A stretch of 64,000 nucleotides of DNA from Unio delphinus (taxonomy: Eukaryota > Mollusca > Bivalvia > Unionida > Unionidae): assembly GCA_029339505.1 (NCBI GenBank), contig JAQISU010001235.1:40706315-40770314 (forward strand), written 5' to 3'. The stretch's first letter is position 1. Each line of letters opens with the position of its first letter. The notes under the pieces were generated by a model. The model had not been told where the DNA came from. It saw only the letters and a program-made list of their open reading frames with translations, and did no database searches. Below are positions 52,395 to 64,000 of the stretch, one piece after another. The position numbers and the translations under genes were made by a program.

Positions 52395-54495
52395 TGCATT
52401 ATTTTTTTAAAGATATTACTATCTCTAAGCATATTATTCACCATTCATTTTAGTTATTAAAGACTGTCCGAGACAAAAAAACCTCCTTGATACAGTAAGA
52501 CAGATTTATTATACATATTTTTCCGGTCCTAATTCGGTTTCATACATGTTATAATGCTCACACATTTCCATGCTATTTAATTTTCTAATCAGTAGTACAG
52601 ACAACACAGATCTTGCTTGGACAGCGCATTACGACTTCAGATCAAGGTATATGTTGTTTCTAATTGGATTCGACTTAAAAGCGAGTGTAGGGAGTATTTA
52701 AAATGATTGCTTTATTGACAACAAAACAACTTCGATAAGGTTGATGTCCTTACCCTGATATACTTATTGATAAGTGCCCGTGATACTAAATGTGCAGCAA
52801 AAAACGAATTGCCATTCACTTCCACCGTAACATTATTTAATACCAGATAATAGTATAATGTACATGCTCGTAAGGATAAATTAAATGTAATCATTTATGT
52901 CTGTTTTACTTTTGCCACCTGGCACTTTTTGAATACCGCAGGTGACTGTTATTAATTTCGCAATTGTTTCCCCACAACTCTACTTTGGCAGGCTACAAAG
53001 CTAGGACCACGCTGGCTAGGATGGCAAATTGACACATTTTCAGCTTAGATGAAAGGTTAATGTGGAACTCTTGTAATGTGGATCTGTGTGACTTTTGTTT
53101 CAAGACCAAATCAATTTTTACCAAAAGGAAGAATCGTAATGTATTATCTTATGTCAATATCGTTTATGATCGAGGATAATTATTCTAAAATCTTCGCGCC
53201 GTCATTTATAAACAAAAAAAAACACACAGTTAGTTTGCGAATATTGAACGAAACATTCCGTTTTCAATTAACTATCTTCTGAATCTGCTTGAAAATAGGA
53301 TTGAATGAAATGTTTGCCGATATTGTTTGCTTATGGATTTGCAGACGCAAAATAGTTTCGAAAATATTACATCAAAACATCAAAGAGCGGATATCGAAAT
53401 CACTACTGGAGTTGTTTAATTGAATTGCATTTATTGAATCGGACGTCATCGTTTTTTTTTTGTAGAATAGATAGTTTTGTTTCAGTTCGTTATGTTATAG
53501 TCACCCGATGACGTTATGGAGGATATTCTGCTAATTTTTGTGTATTAATTACGTTTGTTGATTATGAAAAAAAAATCGCATGATAAATTTAAGAACATAT
53601 TGAAAGTTCTATTTTGTCTTGCAATCATTGGCATCTTTTTATTTGAGACTCGAACCAAATATAAAGCACACATTAGTTCATGTACAAAATTTATAAAAAA
53701 AAAAACACGAGGAAAACAAAATTTTAGTAAATCGCACTTTATTATTCGTAATAATATATTTGAATGAACGCGTTATTTGAATATTTTTTTTTATTGCAAA
53801 TACTTTTACAATACATTTTAGATGATTTCTAAGTAGCTTTTGGACATTCACCTTTACTTTGCTCCCCTTGCGCTGTTAAAAGGTTTCCATATGATTCGAA
53901 ATAAATAAAGGCAGAAACTTTGAGAAAAATATGTCTTTATTTCTTTTAATTCATTTTTTCTTGTCTTTTAGGAGCTGGTATACTGCATTGCAAAAAGTTC
54001 ATTCGTAGAAAACTCCCTGTCCTACGTTTCCTGAAAAGATTTGATTTTACTAGGACTCGATCATTTTCATCATTTGGTGATCTCTGTGTAATTTTTATTA
54101 TTTTCATCGGGAAATAACTTGGTCAGTTTTTTCACAGGAGATTGTTTTCACTTACTTTTGGGAAAAAAGTTCTTATTTTAGGAAGAGTTTATTTTTATTA
54201 TATTTTCTATTTAAAAACCTAAATATACTGTAGCTTTCTGATGTAAACTTTGTATGTAAAACCTTATATATATGTATGTAATACCTTTCATGCCTACCCG
54301 ATCACGTGTATGTGACTCGTTTCATAGCAAGCATATCACCTGTATGAGGTACATCATGCCTACCCTATCACGTATATGTGATATATTTCGTGTATGTGAT
54401 TTATTTCATACCTTCCCTATCGTCAAAATCCAAGACGGTGTTAACTTAAAAGTAATTAGATTTGAGGCGTATTGCTTACAATAACGAACAAAAAT
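52395..54495. other. No gene recognised over about 2.1 kb
   Basis: AT-rich. Frames at 53076-53282 and 53555-53767 carry no known motif. Confidence 0.45.
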
Positions 54496-56535
54496 AAGTT
54501 TTCGTTCTTTTCCATTTCAAGGCTTGTATAATGAAGTCGTCGGCATCCATCCGTCTTCGAGAGACGATGGTGTAGCTTCCGATTTGGGTGTCCTATCTGC
54601 ACCTTCGCGAGTAGCTGAAGAGTCCGACCCTTGAGTGACAGTCTCTGTTGCACTTGCTGCAGGTGTATGCTGATGCTTGCTGAGGATCTTTTTGGTTTGC
54701 CTTCCTCCTGGCACTCTTTGCAGCGAGGTTTGTGTTTCTCATCTCCTCAGCTTTCTGAGCGCCCTGTCTGACAGCAAGACGCCACGCAGAGCGGTCGTCA
54801 GCACATCTCTCCCAATTGTTTATGTTCATGTTGGCTGTCTTCATGTCCTTTTTGCAGACATCTTTGTATCGCAGACGTGGCCTTCCAGTCGTTCGTGCAC
54901 CTTCTACTAGCTCGCCATACAGCAGGTCCTTGGGTATGCGGCCTGGGTCCATTCTCCTAACATGGCCTAGCCAGCGAAGGCGCCTCTCGCTGAGAATGGA
55001 GAACATGCTGTTCATGCCGGTGCGTTTCAGAACCTCTGTGTTGGGAACTTTGTCCTGCCAATGGATACGCAGAATGCGCCGCAAGCATCTCAGGTGGAAG
55101 CTGTTGAGTTTCCTCACGGTACTCGCATAGGTGGTCCATGCCTCGCTGCTGTAAAGGAGTGTGCTGAGCACGCATGCCTGGTAGACGCGCAGTTTGGTCT
55201 TCTCGGTGAGGTTGTGATTGTCCCAGACCGTCTGGTTCAGTCTCGCCATAACTGTTGATGCCTTGGCAATCCGGCCACTTACATCAGTATCAACGGAGAG
55301 CGAGTTGGAGATGGTGGACCCAAGGTATGTGTAGTCTTCAACAACTTCCAGGTTGTACCCATCAATGGCGATGGTGGGAGAGGAGTCTGCGTCCTGCACC
55401 ATTACATTCATCTTCTTCAGACTGATGGTCAGTCGGAACTCCTTGCAGGGGTGGGAGAGGCGGCATACTAGCTGCTGCAGTCCTTCTTCCGTGTGTGATG
55501 TCAAGGCTGCATCGTCGGCGAAGAGCAATTCACGGATGAGAACCTTTGTAACTTTAGTCTTTGCACTGAGACGGGCGATGTTAAACAGCTTTCCGTCAGT
55601 CCTAGTGTGTATAGACACACTCTCGCTGCAGTCCTTGAAGGCGTACTGGAGGAGAATGGAAAAGAAGATGGCAAAGAGAGTTGGCACAAGGACACAGCCT
55701 TGCTTCACTCCGCTGCTGACTGGGAAGACCCCTGATGTTGCGCCGTTGAAGCACACTGTGCTGTGCATGTTCTCGTGGAACGATGTTATGATAGCGAGCA
55801 GTCGTCGGGGGGCAGCCTATCTTCTTAAGGATCCTGAAGAGTCCGCTCCGGCTGACCAGGTCAAATGCCTTGGTCAGGTCTATGAAGGCAATATAGAGGG
55901 GCATCTGCTGCTCACGACACTTCTCCTGCACCTGTCGTAGTGAGAAGATCATGTCTACAGTTGACCTGCCTGCTTTGAAGCCACACTGGGTCTCGGGGTA
56001 GACTCGGGATGCTAGGGTCTGCAAGTGCGCCAGGACGACACGGGCGAACGCCTTTCCAACAATACTGAGAAGAGAGATGCCCCGGTAGTTGTTGCAGTCA
56101 CTGCGGTCTCCTTTGTTCTTGTATAGAGTGACAATGTTTGCATCTCGCATGTCCTGGGGGATGTGTCCTTGTCCCCAGCAGAGGCAGAGGAGTTCGTGCA
56201 GAGGCTGGATTAGTGCTGGTTTCCCTATCTTTAGGACTTCAGGCGGAATGCCGTCAGTCCCAGGGGCCTTCCCACAAGTGAGGCAGTCGATGGCTTTGCT
56301 AAGCTCTTCCAGGGTGGGTGGTGTGTTTAATTCCTCCAAGACTGGCAGGTCTGGGATGGCGTCTAGGGCGGTGTCCGTGACGACGTTTTGGGTTGCATAC
56401 AGCTCAAGATAGTGCTCAACCCAGCGCTGCAGTTGTTTGCCCTGGTCTTAGATGACTTCGCCAGTCTTGGACTTGAGTGGGGCGATATTGGAGGTATGTG
56501 GGCCTGTTGCCTTCTTGATAATGAAGTCTCATAGT
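54496..56535 (-). pseudogene. Non-LTR retrotransposon (LINE) reverse transcriptase, 5'-truncated, broken
   Basis: On the minus strand, GKAPGTDGIPPEVLKIG opens the RT (near 56290-56240), then ANIVTLYKNKGDRSDCNNYRG, QCGFKAGRSTVDMIFSLRQ and FIDLTKAFDLVSR. After a frame change near 55800 come SSGVKQGCVLVPTLF and the catalytic FADDAAL (about 55530-55510), the YLGSTIS region, RLRWLGHVRRMDPGRIPKDL and a final YTCSKCNRDCHSRVGLFSY zinc knuckle. Upstream an in-frame stop near 56447 and the end of similarity at about 56535 mark a 5' truncation with no endonuclease domain left. The typical function is target-primed reverse transcription. It is much GC-richer than its surroundings, so probably a younger insertion. 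The clade is not certain. Confidence 0.88.
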
Positions 56536-56849
56536 TGTAAAAAAACACGTATGTATTAACAATCTCAGTATGTATAAACATTCTCTGTATAAACAATCTC
56601 AGTATGAATAAACAATCTTAGTAAGTATAAACAATCTTAGTATGTATAAACAATCTTAGTATGTATAAACAATCTTAGTAACTATAAACAATCTTAGTAT
56701 GTATATACAATCTTAGTTAGTATAAACAATATTAGTAAGTATAAACAATCTCAGTGTGTATTAACAATCTCAGTATGTATTACCAATCTGAATATCTTTT
56801 ATCAATCTTAGTATGTATAAACAAACTTAGTATGTTTAGTCCATACTAA
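56536..56849. repeat. Minisatellite, about 19-20 bp unit, left half
   Basis: About 15 copies of TATGTATAAACAATCTTAG with variants (ATTAACAATCTCAG). It continues at 59609-59690 beyond the inserted LINE. Confidence 0.9.
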
Positions 56850-59569
56850 AGATCTTAGTCCATTTTTTCTGTCTCTACCGTCCTCCTCCTAGTAGAAAAA
56901 ACAAGCTAACTGAATCTGTTTTTGGAGCCGTTTATAAAATCTTCTATAGTATGGAAATTCGACAGGTGGTAACCTAATTATTCTTGGAGATTTCATCTTT
57001 CACTTTGACTGTCCTGGTCAACCGTACATGTCAAAACTCCTAGATTCCATTCATGTTTTCAATCTTAAACAGTCAGTTAACCAACCTACCCATAAACTTG
57101 TTCACATTTTAGACTGGTTTCTTTATAGACCTGATGATAATATTCTGCAATCCACCTTTGTATCCCACGAACTTGCATCGGATCACCTCCGCATTGTATG
57201 TCATCTCGACGTATCAGTCCCTATCCCTCCACCTCTATTTGCTACTAAGAAAAACCTCCGTATGATAAATAGAAACAAATTCATGCATGACATCTAAGAA
57301 AACCTAACTTTCTTACATCCATCACTGATAACTGTCTGCGTTCATTGCTTGAAAAACATGGCTCAGCCACCAAATGCGGAGTATCAATAACAAAAGTGTT
57401 CTCCTTGGTATAGCAGTGTTAGGGACCAGCTTCGCACTGCTAAAATACATCGCCGAAAAGCAGAGATGCTTCCACTTTCCACCAGACTCACTATTCATAA
57501 ATAAATCTACGAAGCCGCTAAGAAGAACGTCACAAACAGTCCACTTAGCCAAATCATCCCACTACAGTACTAAGATCACGGAGAGTTCCAGCTGCAAAGA
57601 GCTCTTCGAGATAACTAACAAGCTAATGTCAAGGAACAAATGTACACCACTTCCAACAACCATCTCTCCACTAGACCTACCAGAAAAATTTGAAACTTTC
57701 TTCGATGACAAAGTACAAACCATTAGAGATTCGCTTGACAGCACAATTTCAACTGATTCGTCACCATAAAGTTATGATGCAGAATTTCAGCGACAACAGT
57801 TAGGAGCATTTGAACCTGTTTCTACTGATTTAGTACGGAAAGTCGTGATGAAAAGTGCACCAAAGTCTTGTGAACTTGATCCAATTCCGACATTACTGCT
57901 GCTTGAGTGCTTAGTCCCAATATTACCTTCACTAACTGATGTTATTAATATATCTCTCTCTCATCAGGGGAATTCCCATCATTTTTCAAAACTGCCATCG
58001 TGACGCCAATGCTGAAGAAACCAACACTGGACCATAACGATTTAAAGAACTACCCCCCAGTTTCTAATCTCCCATTCATATAAAAAATCTTAGAAAAGGT
58101 TGTTCTAACTCAACTTGTATCTCACTTGAATTCAAACATTCTATTTAGCAATGTACAGTCTGCATATCGCCCTTGCCACAGTACGGAAACTACTCTTCTG
58201 AAAGTATTTAGTGACATTCTCTCTGCTTTGGATAGTGGAAAGATTACAGTCCTCACTCTCATGGATTTATCTTCAGCATTTGACACAATAGACCATGATA
58301 TATTACTTAACAGTCTCCAGCATGTTTTTGGCATTCAGAATATAGCCTTACAGTGGTTCAAGTCCTACTTAGTCAACATGACACAAATTATATCTGCAAA
58401 TAGAATACACTCCAACCTAGTTGACGTATGTTGTGGTGTACCACAGGGATCTGTTCTTGGACCTGTTCTCTTCATTATGTATACTCAGCCGCTCTCAAGT
58501 GTCATAGATCATCACCCAGTGTCGCAAAAATTGTATACTGATGACACCCAGATATACAAGTCTAGCCACCCAACTGAAGTTGATGCTACAAACTATGGAG
58601 TAGAGAAGTGCATTTCTGATGTGAAATCATGGATGACATGTAACAAAGCTGCAGATGAATGACGATAAAACTAAGGCTATTCTGATCACAACACAATGAC
58701 TTTCTCATTCACATCCTTTACCTCAGACAATAAATATCAGCAACACCAACATTAAATTCTTACAGTCAGTACGGAACCTAGGCGATACTCTAGACAGTAC
58801 TCTCACACTGCATCAACACGTCATGCACATATGCAAGGCTGTATATCTTGAATTGAGACGCATCAGTTCCATTCGTAAATATCTTTCAGTTGATGCCACT
58901 AAAACACTTGTGTGTTCACTAGTACTTTCAAGACAGAACTATTGTAACTCAATTCTGTCTTGTTCGTCACACTATTTACTCCAGAAACTTCAAAAGGTTA
59001 AAAACAAAGCTGCACGGATCATCTTTAGAGTACCTCGATCATAGCACACCTCACCACTGCTCTGTACCCTACATTGGCTATCAATTCGATACAGAATCAA
59101 ACACAAAATGTGTTCTCTGTGCTATGTTTCAATGAAAGACTCCAGTCCAACATACCTATCCAGCCTCACCCATGTGTATACACCATCTAGATCCTTACGC
59201 TCTTCTTCTGATAATCGTATACTCATTGTTCCCAAGGTGAAAACAAAGTCATATGGACAACGTTCGTTTGCACACCAAGGCCCGGCGACGTGGAACGAAT
59301 TGCCCATTGAAATTAGACACAAAGACACAGTGGTCCATTTTAAGAGTGCTCTTAAAACTCACCTGTTTCGACTGCAGGGACAACATTAGCGACCTAATCA
59401 TGTTTTGTATCTTATGTTTTCAGCATGTTTTTATGTTTTCCAATTTCATTGTTTTTGTCATTTGTTGCTCTGTAGTGTAGTCATATCATTATTGATGGTG
59501 TAAAGCGCTTAGAGCTCCGTAATATTAGGCGCTATGCAAAGTCCTCATTAATATTATTATTATTATTAA

Positions 59570-59609
<40 letters not shown>
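56850..59609 (+). pseudogene. L2/CR1-like LINE, 5'-truncated, with stops and frame changes
   Basis: The end of the endonuclease domain shows LIILGDF-like sequence near 56970 and HELASDHLRIVCHLDVS (the SDH box) at about 57170-57220. The RT has AYRPCHSTETTLLKVFSD, TLMDLSSAFDTIDHDILL, CCGVPQGSVLGPVLF and KLYTDDTQIY (58531-58560), where the usual YADD is YTDD; the two Asp are kept. The C-terminal part is YLELRRISSIRKYLS and RQNYCNSILS, then PATWNELPIEIR and the end HLFRLQGQH at 59389. The 3' UTR ends in AAAGCGCTTAGAGC and (ATT)n. Stops after 57297, frame changes near 57370, 58660 and 59040, and a missing 5' end make it inactive. LSSAFDTIDH and the AATTATT-type tail are typical for the L2/CR1 group. 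Confidence 0.9.
59548..59609 (+). repeat. (ATT)n tail of the LINE
   Basis: Microsatellite tail following CAAAGTCCTC, as at 29141-29193. Similar tails in three copies show that it belongs to the LINE 3' end. Confidence 0.93.
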
Positions 59610-59692
59610 TTTATGTATAAACAAATTTAGTATATATGAAAAATCTCAGTATGTATTAACAATCTCAGTATGTATTAACAATCATATGGGGA
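59610..59692. repeat. Minisatellite, 19-20 bp unit, right half
   Basis: Four further copies (TATGTATAAACAAATTTAG, CTCAGTATGTATTAACAAT) of the array that ends at 56849. Confidence 0.88.
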
Positions 59693-62382
59693 GCAGTTAC
59701 GGACACAATAACATACTCATAGTCTTTATTTCATCAAATTACCTTTCGCACATTTGTCAATTGCATTTCATGTTCCATCTTCGGAGTGAATACTATGAAT
59801 TTTACTCTTTCTGCACTAAAATCACCTTTCTCGTATATGGACTTTCACCCCATGCAGATAAGAAACATGTATATTTTCGCAAGTGACTTTGTATTGTACA
59901 AAAGGAAGAAGCACACAAGTTGTATTTTGGTATTTCTTTTAAAAATTACAATTAGATTTAGGTATATTTTCAATATAAGTATTTTACAAAAAAATTAGCA
60001 GTCTCACACTTTCAGTCTTGCAAACTACTTTAAGTTTTGTTAGTTTTCTTTCAGTTACACTGATAAAGTAAATATGACACAGCTATTGCATGTAAATACA
60101 GTATTTAATATAATTGTATCGACTACTTGATAGCAAAGTTTATAAGACTCTATGTTGGAACATTGCATTGCATACTTTTTTAAAAGCATATTGGTTAATT
60201 TAAAACACAATTGTCAGTCTAAAAAATTCTACAGACAGTAATCTATGGATCATAACTGAAATCCATGACATATTTATAATTTTTTTTTTTTTTTTTTGGA
60301 GGGGGGGGGGGGCTTTATTAAAGCATATGCTGAAATTTAATTAAATACGGTTAAAATGAAACTGAAATGACATTAAGTTAAACGTCAAAATCCCCCCCCA
60401 AAAAAAAAAAATTCCATCTTCAACAAAACATGTTCCTGTTCTTCTACAAGGCGGTTAGCAGTTTCATGATTTTCTATGACTGGTTAAAATGATACATAGT
60501 CATGTATAGATAATTAGACATACAGACAGACGTATTGATGGAAAATATTATTGTGTGTCCGGGAGGCTAAACAATGCATTCTCCGCTTTCTAATCCATCA
60601 ATAAATACCAATGTAATTTCAAACTCAGTATGATTCCCGTATCAACAGATGGAATCACATCACAATTAATATTTCCAGTTCAGTACCCACGAATGTAGTT
60701 CCAGTCTATTTTTAGAACATTTTTTCCTCTCTCATTTTGGTGGTGGTAGAAGAGTTATATTGATGCATATTTGGTATGGATTTAAAGGTAATTGTTTATT
60801 CTTGAGAATATGAGCAGAGAGAGTGGTTGTCAGTGTGTAATTTGGCGACAGTGCACATGGAGTAATAAGGCCTTGGTAATGATCCGGAAGTGAAATATGT
60901 GGTCTGTGTACATGCTGTTATGTTTACAGTGCAGCAGCTCAAAAAAATGCCGGTCAACCCTTGACAAGAATTTCACTGTGAAGTCATCTTTGGGGGTATT
61001 TTAGATTTTCATATGATTTGCATTGATTGTCACACTGTGGAAAGGTCAGTGCTGAGAAATATATGTAGAGAACAGATAGTAAAATTAATTGTGGTGTATG
61101 GCCAGATTAATGTTGTTTGTTCAACTTGTTATTCTTTACAAACCCCATTGAACAAGAGTTACTGGCACTTGATGCAAAAGCAGATCTTGATGTGTGCGGT
61201 TTGTGGAAGGAGTCGATGTTTAAACTAGTATATACGATTCCTATAATAGAATTTATTTCCTGCGTCCAGGTGGAAAGAGCTCATGAACGTTTTTATTCCC
61301 GAATTTGGTTTCTTCATGTTTCAAAAATATCAGATACTCACCTTTATTACAGATAATGTTATAGAACTATTTGGTCAAGTTTTGCATATTAATTTAATCT
61401 GACTTAATTCAAAGCAACGCAGAACAAGTGCATGTTTCGTTATGTGTTCATGTTCCCAATGTGAGGTTATAAATCAACTTTAAATTGAGTTTTATTTGAT
61501 GGTCTAATTTCTCCAACTACTTAATGCAATTCTAGTATATTATCCGTGCTGAAACTGAATTAGGATATGAAATATTCCTTCATATTATTACACATAAGAA
61601 GGCATATACCTAGAGAATCAAACATATGCCTGAGTGTAGCTTGATAAACTAGGCTTCTCATATTTCCAATGACATCAAGTCAATGGACGTTGTCAAATCA
61701 CGGCTTCTCATGTGTTACAAATAATTTTCTTCTAATCACCTAATGACCACACACCACGAAATTTTGAGCACACCCTTTAAAGATCTTTATCTTTCACATT
61801 TGTATGCCTTATTAGTTAGGATTTCCAAGCCGAATATTAGTACTTCACGCCAAACAACACACGTCCCAAGTATCCTAAATAAAGATTCATTTTAGCTCAA
61901 ATAACTCAACACATATAACTAAAAATATCCCCAAAAATTTCCCTCTGTTAACAATTTAGGGGGCATCGATATTACGAATTTCATGCAGGTTGTATATAAT
62001 AGATTTGGCTGCTAAAGTTGCTTGATTACTTGGATAAAGAAAATATCTTTACTCGCCATAGTCAATTTCACTAAAATCTAGCCAAGCTTTAAATGGAGAC
62101 GTAAATATAAACATCACATACCCAATGTTTTTATAAATATTTACTGTTCTACACAGTTACAATACAGACAAATTAAATTTGCTGAATGGACATCATCATT
62201 GATGTCATTACAATCACCATTGATATCACTACCATCACTAATGATATATCTAATATCACTGCCGATATCCCTACCGTCATCACAAATATCACTACCACAA
62301 TGACTCAGACAGTGTATATTACATTACTGTGTCCTTCAAAAAAATAAAATCTCCGACAATAACTCCAGCATCATCGCCAACA
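59693..62382. other. No gene recognised over about 2.7 kb
   Basis: A T-run followed by a G-run at about 60281-60312, and a C-run with an A-run at about 60392-60410. Otherwise AT-rich single-copy DNA. Frames at 61013-61356 have no motifs that I know. Confidence 0.45.
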
Positions 62383-62383
62383 C

Positions 62384-62460
<77 letters not shown>

Positions 62461-62478
62461 TAATGACAACAACATCAA

Positions 62479-62565
<87 letters not shown>

Positions 62566-62660
62566 TAATAATAATAATAATTATAATAATTATAACAATA
62601 AATAAATAAGTAAATAAATAAAAAAATAAATAAATAAAATAAATAAATAAATAAATATGC
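62383..62660. repeat. Compound microsatellite (AAT)n (ACT)n (AAT)n (AAAT)n
   Basis: Four successive simple repeats over 280 bp. The left neighbour (about 62180-62300) is a loose repeat of ATCACTACCATCA words. Confidence 0.96.
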
Positions 62661-64000
62661 ATCTTTTCAGATAACTATGATCTTCATCAACATTATTGTC
62701 GTCTTCATCGTACGTATATCTCTAGAGAGATAGATAAAGAGTAGAATGAAGTCTTCACAAATTTAAGTGTAGATGTCAACATAATGAATGGATTGAAGAA
62801 TAGCAGTCTTTCTAATCTGTCTAAATCTAACTAAAAACTGTGTCGAAAGAACGGTTTGTGTCTAGATATAGTTAATAAAACGGTGATATGTGCAACAATT
62901 CAATTTTATTATCGACAGTCTTCATAACTATGGTTCCGGGTACCTGAATGTTAAAAATAAAATAGTGTGCTTTTAAAATCTAACAACAACCCATGAACAT
63001 AACATCTTGTCTAAATATAAATAGTGCATTTCAAATTTTAAACAAAAGTATTTTAGCTCAACAACTTGGTCATAAAGACTCATAGTACTCGATACATATT
63101 TTTCAGAGACTCTGTTTCTTCCCGCCAAAAAAAAGGAATGTTTTTATGTTTATGATCTATCAAGCAGGTTCATTGTGATCCAGTTAAAATTTCAAAACTA
63201 AAACGCATTTTTATTAAATGTTTACGTAAACTCCAGGTGATTGCGACAAGATATGTGTTATTGAAATGTATTGAAGCTAGTGTCAAGATCATTAATCAAA
63301 TATTGCATTAGATTGCACGAGATTTTCTATACATATATTGGGGGTTGGAAGCCAAATGTAAACATAACTTCCTGAGTCATTCAAGTATCCAGACAATACC
63401 AAGATACATGTTATATTTATGAAAGGCTATGTATGTACATTTGATAGAAACCCTGAGTCTGGGAAGTCTGTTGAAAACAATAAACAGCTCCTTCGTAGCA
63501 ACTGCGAGGCTGCAACGAAGGTAAGAAGTTTATCTGTAATACTTAGCAGCAGAAAAGACAAATTAACAAACTAAAAGTTGGCAAGAAAGGACTTTTTCCT
63601 CAATCTGTGTGAATTCGATCCTCTAACATAAGGTTTTGTAACATGTGGTAAGAGATGATACTTACACACAAAAACCGATAACAAATGTTACGAGGCGTGA
63701 GATTAAGCAAACAACATCGAAGGAACATCTGATTGTAAAAGTTTCAATTAAACCTGAACGTAAATGTTTACCAAGGCTACATTCTATCCATGCGATCGTG
63801 ATGCGTTAAAGGAACGTTGTTGAGAAGTACATCTGTCAACGTGTCTAAAGTATTGTACAAATAACTAAGATGATATATTTCAAAACGATATTTCTGCTCA
63901 TTGTGGCTTTATCTACCCTATGATATTCTTCACCTAATTAAAATGGCAGATGTCACAACATTGTGCTATAGAAGATCCTGGGCATGGACAATTTCACTCG
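62661..64000. other. No gene recognised
   Basis: AT-rich single-copy sequence up to the window end; no motif, repeat or RNA gene recognised. Confidence 0.45.

Noticed and set aside
54677..56412. Several plus-strand open frames of 65-195 codons
   Set aside because: Antisense shadows of the minus-strand LINE reverse transcriptase; GC-rich sequence leaves the opposite strand open.
62336..62662. Low-complexity Ile/Ser or Leu/Val frames
   Set aside because: Translations of compound AAT/ACT microsatellites.

Overview
The window is eukaryotic. It is AT-rich and crowded with microsatellites, long minisatellite arrays and decayed non-LTR retrotransposons. At its left end lies most of a large Polinton/Maverick (adintovirus-like) DNA element. 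Element type, LINE tails and satellite load fit a marine invertebrate, most plausibly a mollusc or other lophotrochozoan; that placement is inference. I recognise no ordinary host gene.

Bases 1 to about 15157 hold the virus-like element. Its left end lies outside the window, because the packaging ATPase on the minus strand runs off base 1. Then come a small zinc-ribbon frame and a phospholipase A2-like frame (+), a retrovirus-type integrase (+), and a very long minus-strand replication gene with DNA polymerase B motifs, a superfamily 1 helicase and an HNH nuclease. A Cys-rich zinc protein (+) diverges from it. About 1.5 kb of non-coding DNA follows, with a 230-bp duplication, a branched hairpin and AT-rich repeats. 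Next is a rightward cluster of virion genes: a coiled-coil protein, a pVI-like core/membrane protein, major capsid protein, an Ala-rich pX-like protein, an adenovirus-type cysteine protease, a fibre-like coiled-coil protein, a small helical membrane protein and the minor capsid (penton) protein. The element ends in repeats built on AGCAGCAGAG. Integrase, polymerase, ATPase, protease and two capsid proteins form the classical Polinton set.

Almost every long gene of the element is broken by a single-base frame change. Most are in the same direction and many lie in A-runs. Three in-frame stops are also present. Old decay, a consensus error in homopolymers, or both could explain this. One site, before the phospholipase domain, looks like a true slippery heptamer.

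From 15158 to 64000 there is no confident host gene. The region holds at least fifteen tandem arrays (units from about 19 to 59 bp, several with higher-order structure), many (TA)n and (AAT)n tracts, a minus-strand LINE (about 54500-56535), and an L2/CR1-like LINE (about 56850-59609) inserted into a 20-bp minisatellite. Two 3' fragments of the same LINE family, a possible Penelope-like remnant, a reverse transcriptase remnant and an unexplained GC-richer island are also present.
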